From assembly GCF_028453695.1 (NCBI RefSeq), contig NC_135775.1, positions 22,478,545 to 22,542,544 on the forward strand: a DNA stretch of 64,000 nt. Reading direction: 5' to 3'. The DNA comes from Augochlora pura. Lineage: Eukaryota; Arthropoda; Insecta; Hymenoptera; Halictidae. Under the pieces are notes generated by a model, which saw only the letters and a list, made by a program, of their open reading frames with translations, was not told where the DNA came from and did no database searches. The position numbers were made by a program, and so were the translations under genes. Below, one piece after another: positions 39,901 to 51,900 of the stretch. Numbering within the stretch: position 1 is the stretch's first letter; the number at the start of each line of letters is the position of its first letter.

Positions 39901-42900
39901 GAACCAGCGAGCGCTGTGAACATTCCGAGACGGCAATAACTGTTACCCAATCTATATATCTGATCATGCATACTTGTTTCTCTTTTCTACGATTGCATGT
40001 TCGTCCAATCAGAACCGTTCCCATTCCATTCGTCTCTGTCTCTACACCATCGTTCTGTCTTTTCCCTTCCTCTCTTTTTCTGTCACCGAACTATCTACCT
40101 GTCTATCTCTATATCGCTGTCATCCATCTGTCATCGAGTCATACCTAGAGCACGCTCGCTGCCATCGTAAACGCGATTCATGGAATCATCGATTCACTTT
40201 TTGAATAAAAAATCTGTTCAGTTGAATCGGTTCAATTAAATCGGCTGCAATTAGTTCGTCCGATTAATCACCGCGACGATAGTGAATATTATGAGTACAT
40301 CGTGGAGCAAATGATTCGGAAAAATCATGCTAATCGCAACGGATCGCGTCGAGTACCTAAACGCGAAGAGCGATTTCCATAGAAGTCATCTCGCGTCTCA
40401 TCGTTTCGATAAGGAAGCTACTACATTCTGTTTTACGAATTTCAATGGGCGAAAAAACCGGGTCGCTTTTGCTTCTGCAAAACGGAACTATTTCCATCGG
40501 TCGTCCCATTCGTCACTATTTCCAAAGCAGGCCGTTTCGCGGACGTTTCTCAGAGCCTTGGTCGAATGGTCGCCGACCCCCAGAGCCTGGCATCGCGTTC
40601 GATTCAACGTGACGCGGGGTTTTCTATAAATGCATGGGAATCGACGCTTTTAGGACGACTCCGCTTCCCGTAGTCCGAAACGGTCCTGTTCCATTGGGTT
40701 GAGTGACGCGACCGAGTAATTTATGGACCCGGGGAAATTCTATACGGAGCGAAGGCGAAATCGGGCCTTCGACGATCGCGCGGAAGTCGTCGGTGTTCGA
40801 CAAAGACGTGGTTCCCAATTCCGCGATATTAAATTGTTAATGCATCCGCAGCTGTGGCGGCAATCGGCCGCGATATCCCGGATCTCCCCCCGAACAGTCG
40901 AAAGAACATTTTCCGCGAGATGATTTCCGATTCGGTATCGAAACGACCGCTGAATGCGGCTGGATCTCGATTTTTTTGCCGGGATACGAAAGCTGTCCGC
41001 ACGCATGCGCGACGGTAATTGAAAGGCGGCCAAAGTGGGGCAGAAAAATTCGAGTTTCGCATAAATCATTCGCCGGATATATCGGCGGCGTATTATAGGC
41101 GAAGCTGGGGGGATCCGTACGGACTCGTTACTCAACCCAATAAAATATGGATCGTCCGCCATTGGTATCGTTCACTGCGCGCGCGAGAGAGAGAGAGAGA
41201 GAGGGATTCTCTTCGAGCTTGCGTACAAAAGCCATTGTGCCGAGCGAAATGATTACCTGATGAGCTAATACTCTCTGACAATGCGTGCCGCGCGATCACG
41301 GAGCTCGAGAATGTCTTCGCCGGCCAGGGAAGCCGGATCTATAGTCTGACCACACGGCGACTCGTACTACTTGCCGAATGCTAGACGCTGAGCGAGCACT
41401 TGGATCGCTCGAATTTTTCGCGAAATCGATGAGAGAAATTCTTGTTACTTGAAAAATTAAGGTACTCGAAAATGAAAAGTATATCGAGACGAGTAATTTC
41501 GAACAAAAATTTATCGATCTATTTGAATATTAAAATATACGTATTAAGTATAGATTAAAGTATATCCGAGGGCTATCAGTAACTCCGACTCCATTAACAT
41601 ACTTTATTAAATAAAATACGAGTATTCGAATTTTTCAAGTGGCCCGAATTTGTTAGAATACCATTCCAAGCAACTCGACAAACTGCAACGCTCGACTCGA
41701 ATAAATAGCACCTCTCTAGCGATCACCTATCTGCGACATCTTCGCCGCAAGTTTATCTAGCGGTAATCGCAGTGTCCCTTTAAATGCCGAGCCTTGAACA
41801 TCGATTGTATCGATTCTCTCGGCTTGTCAGGCGGTGCTCGAGTCGCTCCTTGGACCGAAAAGACGTGTCCGGCACGCGAGAATTTACACGTCGGCTCTCT
41901 TTAAATTTCACCGTGCCACCCTTATACAAACGCCGCGAACGCGTTCCGCGCGGAACCATTTTTTTTTTTCGTACGGTTCTCCCCCGCACCCTCGCCGTTT
42001 AAAAGGAGCACATGGTACGTACCCGTTGATTACAATCGGACGAACCTTTTTTTTTTCCCTGCCTCTCCCCCATTCCACTCCGTTCGATTCGTTTCACGAT
42101 TGATTTCACCGCGTTCGTTTCCTCCCTTTCATGCCTCCCCCGTCCCCCGTCTTTTGTTCCGCGGTTCGTTCTCATAACACACCGACGTTCACGTAACAAC
42201 GTTACCGGGCACACGTTTATCCCGCGGTGGCGGCGTCTTCCAGTACGGCGATAGCGAAAATCGCATTAGCGGCGAAACGCGGCAGGAATCGCGCGTATTG
42301 TTCGCCGAGTATTAGGTCGAGTCATAAATAACTTCCGATGCGGCTAGGCGGGACCTATTGTTCCTGTCTAGCCCGCCGTGAGTCATCGGGACGGGCTAGT
42401 TTTTGCTGTCACCGGATAGACGCGGGTTCGAAATAAATGAAATAGATCAAATAAATGAGGCGGATAAAGCAAGCGGAATAGATGGAGCGAATAGAGGGAA
42501 TGGGATAGGTGAAATAAGTGAGGCGAATGAAATAAATGAAATAAGTACAGGGAATAAAATATGTTAAATAAATGCAGCGAATAAAACAAATGAAATAAAT
42601 ACGGTGAATAAAGTAAATGAAATAAATACAGTGACTAAAAATAAATCGAACAAAAAGGAAAAGAAAATGAATGAAATAAATCGAACGAAAAGGAAAAGAA
42701 AATGAATGAAATAAATCGAACAAAAAGGAAAAGAAAATGAATGAAATAAATCAAACAGAAAGGAAAAGAAAATGAAAGTTTGCTGAAACAACGGAAGTAA
42801 TTTACGACTCGATCTAATAATCGGATTGATCCGAGAGCTTACGGAAACATCGGACATCTTTATCGCGGGTTTAAACGTCGACGAAGATTGTGGAACATCG

Positions 42901-45900
42901 TTTCCCACAAACCGCGGTTGATTGTCGCGGGCAGGGGGAAGGGGTTGTCCGGAATGATCTCGTTACACTCGCGTTCATTAAAAAAGCGTGGAAATATTGT
43001 TTCGAAAGCAAGAACGTCGTCGCGCGGTTAAACGGTATAATAAAATTGAAATTAATTGCACGCGCCGAGTGGAAACGTTGCCGTGTTGTTTTTTTTTTTA
43101 CGTTCGTTAAAACGAAAAAGAGAAATGACGGGAACGTCGGACGGAAAACGAAAACGCGTGGATAACCGGCCGCGGTGAAAACGAATTAAACAGAAATGGT
43201 CCGCGATTGTGAAACGCTGAACATTCCGTCGATTAATCTCCGTTGCATGCGAGATCCATGGAACTGGGTGAAAATGTCGGCGCAGAGACGTTGAGACTTG
43301 AGGCGTCGAAATGAAATGATCCGTACGAGATGCCGGGGTCGAGTGGAGTCTCGAAGAAAAACGAAAGCATAGAAAAGCAATGATCCCGGAATACAAAACT
43401 GTTACTCGGATCTTGAGAAACCATTGCAAAATATATTTTCGCGACGTCGAACGACGAGACGAACTGAATCGCAGCTAGTTGAACAATTTTCGACGCTGTC
43501 TATAGGTTGAAATATTTGTTCGAATAATAATAACAATAATGATAATAATAATAATAATAATAGTAATAATAATAATAATAATGTGAAAGCGGAGGCGAGT
43601 GGCGCGCGTTGCGGGTAGATCGCGAGAATTCCGGTTCGATTTAATTAGAGCCGCGGGAATATCCGTTGAAAACACAGTCGGCGCGGTAGAGGCCGATTAT
43701 TAGCTGACTCGTACTACTTGCGTGTAATGTATTCATGAAAGTGAAAGGGAAACGGACTGAATGAAGCGGGGGAGATATCACTTTCGCGGCGCTAAACGGA
43801 TCGAAGATTTTGAATAATTAAGGATCGTCTGCGGGACTAGGTGTTACGCTAGTGAAGTGCCGTTTGTTTTTAGACGCCGCGCGTAGGTGGGGGAAATACT
43901 CTCGAGACGAAAGCGACGAAAAGAGGACGCGTTGCGAAATCTGCAGCATTCGCCGCCTCGCTGATCCAAGCGTTCGGCGTCTATTAAAACGGAATCACGT
44001 TCCTTTAAAAACTCACCGCTCCTCTGCCGTTCGCTTTCTGACAATTAACCGAATCACGACGATCGTTTACCGTTTTCCAAGCGGTGGACGGTTTAATTAT
44101 GGAATGAGAATCGCGTCGGTTTTCGGTTCGTGAAATAGCTACGGAGAACCGGAAATAGATATACAAATGTTTCAAGGTGTATATTCGTTCGCTTGAGTTC
44201 TACAATTATTATTTTCCGGTTCTATAACCGTTTAGTTCTATAAACAGTTTCTAAGTAACGGTTATTCAACCGATATAATTTATAAAACCGATACGAGCTA
44301 GAATTAATCTACCTTGCAACATTTATAAGATCCGATTGGCTCTTCGTAACCCTTTCTATCAGAACCCATTCGCAACACTTCGAAGCAATTAGCAATAATT
44401 TTCGCAATCTTTTCGAACCTCGGTTTCAACCCGAGACCATATCGTTAGGCAATTTGTTGCTGTTCTTAATCGCCCAACTAACTGAAGCAGGCGAACAACC
44501 CTCGCGATGAAACACCTGCTGTTGCCCAATTTTCAGACAAATTAGTGCGCCCAGGGACCGGTCGACAGACACTATATTACTGACTCACAGATTCGCACAA
44601 ACCGATACAAAACACTAAACGAATAAACAGGGACAAGAGGATGTTAGCTAGTGTCCAGGTTAGCCTAAATTAGACCAGTTTTGGTCAGCTGGCTAGAGCC
44701 TGGCGGCGATCCAATCTCTGTTTAACAAATACCACAACAAGAACAACAACAACAACAATATACGAATGATATACAACAAAATATGGATGCTATTGCCTTT
44801 ATCCCCCCTCCCAGAGATAGACACACAAACAGGACGCCGTCGATGTGGACAAGTCCGGCCCGGCTGGGAAAGATATGGAACTGTGAGCCAAGATGCATGT
44901 TAGTTGTCTACATATACCTGCTATGTATATACTTATGCATATTTACGTATATTTGTATATATATTTATATCTATAATTACATATATATATTTATATTTAT
45001 ATAGACATAGATATATAGATATATTTGTATATATATTTATATCAAAATGTATCGTATATCTATATATATCTATATTTATATATATGTACGTATCATCTAT
45101 ATATCTATATACATACATATAAATATATTCGCCGTTAGTCCTTGGAACTAGAGTTCTGTTAGTACGGACCATTTGTTAGCGTAGCTAGTGCTTCGGTGTC
45201 GCTTTCTTGCATGCGTTCTCTCTTTACATTTTGCTACAACGCGGTGTGTTACACACGAGTATGACACATCTCCACCATCGAATCATCCGTACGCCCACAC
45301 ACACAGAAGCGGAACCCCGGCCCGCTGCCAGAACACACCTTCCTTTCGTCCTTGCGACCGCCAAGATGGCCGCGCGCACTTGGATTCTTTAACGCTCCCG
45401 CGGCCGCGAGAGAAAATTAGAATTAACCGCGACCTTCCGCAGAGCGGCGAAGTGCCTCTTCTGCCAGCCACGAAAAGAGGCTAATCTCCTTTCCCACCAA
45501 TCTCCGCGGACCTTCGACACTCCGCTCCACAAAGAGCGCGAGAACAGCTGCCCTCTGGACGGCCTCACGTCGGCCATCTTGCGGCGCTGGACGCGGCAGA
45601 ATTAGCGTTGGATAACGTTAGTAACAAGTTGGATTCGAGTTTAAAAAATTAGAGCTGGAAAGGTGGAGTGTCGTCGGTTCGACGATGCGGAACCTTTCAA
45701 TTTCCATCGCGAACGTTGCTTGGCGTTGCTGCTGTTTATGGTAGATTCGATAGCAAGATCTTCTTTCGCTCGAATTTCCGTCGAGCTGCATAGCTTCGCG
45801 CGATCGCCGCGATCGAGGATTACGGGAGCGTTAAAGGAGCAAGGTGTCCGATTACAGTCGAAAGCCACGAGCAAGTTCGAATAGATAGTAGACACGCGAT

Positions 45901-48900
45901 CCGCCGTTGCGAGATCGCCGAGAGGTCGCCGAAGTATCGGTTTCCTTGTTTTTAGAACCGTTTCTTTCACCCGTTTCCGTTCGTTTGTCACACTTAGCGG
46001 CCCCCTCCCCCCCCCTACTCCGATCCATTCTGCACGGAAATCTCGATCACGTTCGTTGCGGACCGTCTGTCCGATCGCTGCGTCCTTACGACGGTGCTTC
46101 CTCCAATTAGAGAATTATTTTTCGATAGTCGAGAACGAGCCATGTCATCTAGAGCCCCCCACGTTAGTTGTTTTCGATCAGCCTGAGCACCAATGATCCT
46201 CCATCTATCATCGATCCCCTCGTTTACGTAGGCAAGATTTTACGATTAGATTCGACCCTATAGAGATTCTCTGTTTCCGACGTTAGAAATGTAATCGCGA
46301 TTGAACGGCGACCAATGTCTTCGCATTAAATCGCGGTTCGCGCGCTGCTGTTGAAAATAAATTAAATTGTTACGATGCTACAGAGTATTTCGATTCGCAT
46401 TTCTAACGGCGGACCATGCCACCACCCACGATTCTCTTTTCTTTATTTACCGTAATTACGAACGAACCTCTCCGCATTACGTTTCTTCGTCTAGCGAACC
46501 CGAACGATCATCTCCGTGCCTAACTGATTTGCTACTTATATTTAGCGACGCCCCGTGTCCGGGATCACCTGATTAAATCGCCGCCTTCTCTCTGTTCGTC
46601 TGCAGGAATATTCTGTACAGTTAACATTCCGGGAACAATGGATGGACGACCGATTACAGTTTGACGATGCCGAAGGTAATTAGACACCCCGCTCGCAGTC
46701 GGAGCACGGAGAGCACGGAATTCGATCCCCGAATTCTTCGGATCCTCCACCGGGCTGGCTCGAACGGAAACTCCTTGCGCCTTTGCAAAGTTCGGAATCA
46801 ATCGGCCGAAATAATTGTCGAGTTTGTACCGTTCAAGTGTTCCGCCACTACCGTTTGATCTTATTAACACCTTCGCTGTGTTCGCGGGAACCGCCTCGAA
46901 ATTTTCTCACGATTTTAACGTCGTGTTCGAACGAGATCTGATTGCAATTTGATTTGAAGTTTTCGATTATGTCGATCACTGTTTCAACGTTCTCGTGTTC
47001 TATGATAGTTGATCAAATTAAATTGACGAACAAATCGAGCAAGTTAGCGTAAAAATGAATTCTTAAATTCAGCTATCCATACACGGCAGGGAAAACTGCT
47101 AAAGAAAAATATTGAATCGCGCGTATGGCAAGCGCGAGATCGAAGATAGAATCTAAATAAAGTCTGTCGGAACGGGTTGATATATTAGCGCGGGATTCCA
47201 AGAAGTTTCTGCTCGACCCAGAAACGCGACAACCGCGCGGTTTATATCTATGATTCATGAATCGTTGCAGGTCGTTTAAAATATTTAACGCTAACGGATG
47301 CTAGCCGCGTTTGGATGCCGGATCTGTTCTTTTCGAACGAGAAGGAGGGACATTTTCACAATATAATTATGCCGAATGTGTACATTCGTATCTTCCCCCA
47401 CGGTTCCGTTCTTTACAGTATACGGTAAACAAACGAATGAAAATAAAACGAACGTCTTACGGATATAAAGCACGTCTATTCATTGTTCTTCCATTTTCCA
47501 GGATATCCCTAACGTTATCGTGTCCGATGAATTTAAAATTGTACCCCCTGGATCGACAAGTTTGTTCATTGCGTATGGCGAGTTGTAAGTAACGCGACAT
47601 TCTAGTTAATAACGATCAACCCTGTCGCATATCTGTGCTTTAATATTTAATTTGTTATTTTCAGATGGTTGGACTACCGACGATTTGGTTTTCCTTTGGA
47701 AAGAGGGTGATCCTGTCCAAGTTGTGAAAAATTTACACCTGCCTCGATTCACATTGGAGAAATTTCTTACTGATTATTGTAATAGCAAAACGAATACAGG
47801 TCAGTTTGTTTATCAATTGATTTATCCTATCGTCGCCGATCTTGTCGAACGTTTCATGATAACAGTGTTGATCCGCCAACAGGAGAATACAGCTGTCTGA
47901 AAGTAGACCTGTTCTTCAAGAGAGAATTCAGCTACTACCTTATCCAGATCTACATCCCGTGCTGCATGCTTGTCATTGTATCCTGGGTATCATTCTGGCT
48001 CGATCAGAGTGCCGTGCCAGCTCGAGTCTCGCTAGGTAATGTCTCGACGAATTGATAACCACCCGATACGGTGGAAAGTTCCCTTTGTCTCTAATCGAAA
48101 GAATCTTGTTGTTCGAAACGAAATCGACGCGGTCGAATTTTTTGGAAATATCTTTGAAACGATTTTAATACGTTGAATCGGCTTCCTTTGTTCCCTTTGA
48201 TCTCGCCGATGTTTTATGGTTCGCGTAGTCATTTCTGCCGTAAATGCGATAGAATCCGCGGTCCATTTGTCGATGGTAATGTATGTACAGAAAGGAAAAA
48301 GAAGGAACTTTCCGCTTCGTCATAGTCGGACAATAACGCGGCGAGGTTTATCCCAAGCTGCGGACGTAAGTTATGCGAGGAGCATCGCGAGAAATGCATA
48401 GAGTAATCTAACGAACGAAATTCGCTATTGATAATTGTCAACGAGCTTCGCTCTGATATTTATCTTGTAATTAATAATTCAAGTCCATTAGATATTAGCA
48501 AATGGAAACTGTTTTTGTTTTGTTAGTTTGATTATAGGTACGATATAAATATTTTATTTTTCTTCTAAGAAATTATTAGAATAGAGAGAGTGAGTGATAA
48601 TAATTGTGTAATAGTCGACGAGCACCCCCTGCGTGATTCGTAACGAGGATCGTACGGGGGTCGAAAGGTCGGCCCGACGTTTTAAACATGAATTAAAATG
48701 TGTGTCGTTTGCGGGACAGGTGTGACAACTCTGTTGACGATGGCCACGCAGACGTCAGGAATAAATGCCTCACTGCCACCAGTCTCCTATACAAAGGCTA
48801 TTGATATATGGACAGGCGTATGCCTGACCTTTGTATTCGGCGCTCTCCTCGAGTTCGCCTTAGTAAATTACGCATCGCGCAGCGACATGCACAGCGAAAA

Positions 48901-51900
48901 CATGGTGAAAAAGTATCCGCCGTCTGAAACCGAACAATCAACGTCGATGGATCTGACCTCCGATCAAGTCGAGCCAGATAACGCGTCGAATTTCGCCATG
49001 GTCAGTATAACCCGCCACGATCCAAGCCGCTTTAATGTTCCATTATCATCTGGCAGCATTCATCTTTGGTCAGTGATAAACAAAACCAGTTGTCGACTCG
49101 TTATAGTTTCTTTTCCCTAATCCCCAACTGTACACGCACACGTTGTCGGACGGTACGCGTCGAATTAAATAAAAAAAAAAGAAAAGAAAAGAATCAAAGA
49201 TACGAGTATTCAAGAAGAAGACAAATGGAAAAGATGCGACGTTAGAGGCTCAAGTATTTTTCATCGAGTTTCGGTTCTACGATTACGTCCTTTTTCTTTT
49301 CCTTTCGTTCAGCAATTGATCGCGGTGCTTAGTGCCTGTTCGTTCGATTGCATTAAATAATAAAAAGAAAACGATAGATATATATATATATAGAAAGAGA
49401 GAGAAAGAGAAAGGAAGAGAGGAAAAGAAACGTAGCAACTTGAGATCGCCGTTGCAATCGACACGCAATAATAGCCGCGCGATTATTGTCCTCGATTAGT
49501 TGCCTGTGACATTTATCATTGCAAAAATCTCTGCGATATAGCTGTGATTAACGAATACATTCATTGTATTATTTTACTTTTTATTATTGTAAACCGCTAG
49601 ACCGGATACGATGGACCACTTCAACCTTCTCTACAGGTAAATAATTTCCACTTTAGAAGTCCAGTATCTTTATTATCTTTTAATTTATCATATTCAGTAA
49701 TATGACTTTCAGCGTCACGAACGAAAAAAAAAAACAAAACGATATGTTTAGACGACCGATTTCTCTGTACACACATATATGCGATATAGCGATATGGTTA
49801 AATGGAAGTTCATTGTCGCCTGATTATTATTATCATCATCGTCGTCGTCATCATCATCATTATTATTATTATTTACTGTTACCTGATTACCAATATCATC
49901 ATGTACTGTCACGGTGTATGCGTAACAGCATCGAGCAGGAACAATATCATCGTAGTTATGCTGATCTTGTTTCAAAAGAACTGTTAACAAAAAAAAAAAA
50001 AAGAATAAAAAAAAAGAGTGAACAAAATAATATGTAATTGTTCAGAGACGGGAATTCACGCGGGATTCGCGGTCTCGACGAGGCAGTTGTTAGTTCTTTT
50101 GGAAGAAATATGACTGAATAGAAAACGATTATTTATTATGGTAGCCGCCTTTTATCGATTGAATACACAGGGACTCGATAGAGTTTCGAGCGTTCTCATA
50201 GACCTAACTTTTTCCAATTATCGTTGATCAAAGCTGGATGTGCGTGTAGCTACGTTAGGCACTACCAGTGTATCACGTTTGCATGGGTTTTTGATTGTTA
50301 ACTGTGAGTGGAGAGCCTACGAAGCGATATATTCTCCGTTCAGGGGTTGCTCTGACAGGGGAACGCGCCGGGATGATTCACGCGCACCGATTTCGATGAA
50401 ACTTGCAACTTGTTTAAATGATAACAATAACAATTCTCGCAGAGAAACAGATCAAAATTATAACTTCTTTATATTTCTCTAAAATATTCGCAAAAAGATA
50501 TTCAAAAAATATTTAACCTCTATTCAAGTATATCAATCAAAAGTAATATTTTTTATCTCTAGTATTAAAATATTGAAAATCGAGTTCAGCAGCTCGATTG
50601 TTCCTTAAAAAGCAAACGAGTTTGCAATTTGAAGCATTGTACTAGGTCCAATGGTTCCCGAGATACTCTTCGGGGGTTGTTCTCGCCCCTTAAGAGCGAC
50701 CGAGCGAAACATTTGTCCCACCTTGCCCCCCACAGTTTCGTCGAAATCGTTGCGCACCGCCTCGGCGTGTTCCTTTATCGGAGCACTCTCTTGGTGTCTA
50801 CACGTTTCCCCACGTTCAAGAAAATCCACCGTCCACACGAAACTATGACAACGACGTCTAATCAAAGTTCTCCGTTGCATGCGTGTACCGGGTTCAACGA
50901 ACGTTGGACCGTTCTCTGTCGTGATATTTTGCACCTTTTTAAACCAGCTTCACACGTTCGATGTTCTTTCTGTGTCTGTGTTCGATCGATTCCCACGGAA
51001 ACGAGTCTTTTTTCTCGCGGGATCTCTTCTGTCATTCTTCTACCTCGCTTATCTCGAGAGCGTCGATGAACGTTCTCCGAATGTGTGTATTCAAAAGAAA
51101 CGATCAGGTTTTCCGTCGATCATTATTTTTTTTCACCGCGGCGTATACGAAGATATCTCGTTTGACAGTAGTTTTCATCTGTTTTTTGAGGATGCACTTT
51201 TAGAGGCAGCACAGTGACACGCGGACCTAGCTCCACGCGATTTCTCGCGTAAATCTAATGAACGAGCGAAATTCTTTTAATTTGAATATCTATGCACGAA
51301 ATATAGAAGAAATTAGAGTTTGTTGTCTGTCGTCTACTTGGAGTATTATAATTCGTCCGTGAGTCACTGTTAGAGAAAATGGTCTTGTCACTGTGAACGC
51401 GATAAACAAGAAAACGCGCGTTGTCGTTTGAACTCGTGTAGCGAGAATTAGAACCCTTTCTCGATCGTCCGATCGCGATCGCGTTCGCAGCGACAAGACC
51501 GTTCTACCAATTCTGAACACATTACGGTCCATGATGAGAAAAACCCGCGTAACACAATCGAGGAAAACATGCATGAATATCGTTTTTTATTACAATCGTT
51601 TTTTTTCTTATTATAGACTAATAAATCAGAGGTTTCCAGCCTGGTGTTCATGTATTTATTTCTATCGACGTGGTTACGAAGATTCTGAATATTTTTAAAA
51701 CGGAACGTGTACACTGTCGGCCAGATTATATTGGGAGCCAGAGATTATACATTTGAACCGGGTCGCCAAACAAAAGATATTCTGCTCGGATCTGTTTGTC
51801 CGTCGCGAGCAGAGCCGCTTGTAATTACCGACCAGCAGGGTACACTGTAATCTTTTTGAAGAACTATGCACGAATTCTGTCTTGAATAAACAAAATTTTG

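Larger units (their letters stand above)
31434..46605 (+). other. GluCl intron 3c-4 (15.2 kb)
   Basis: The largest intron; no supported gene. It contains CT/GA and trinucleotide microsatellites (31856-34197, 36104-36141, 41185-41203, 43521-43582), inverted-repeat elements at 32371-32677, 32775-32927, 33104-33316, 37081-37232 and 39198-39761, minisatellites at 35171-35230 and 42431-42780, and a TA-rich tract (44897-45127). Two opposed AAGATGGC motifs (45364 and 45573) lie in a GC-rich stretch about 1 kb before exon 4. Confidence 0.8.
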
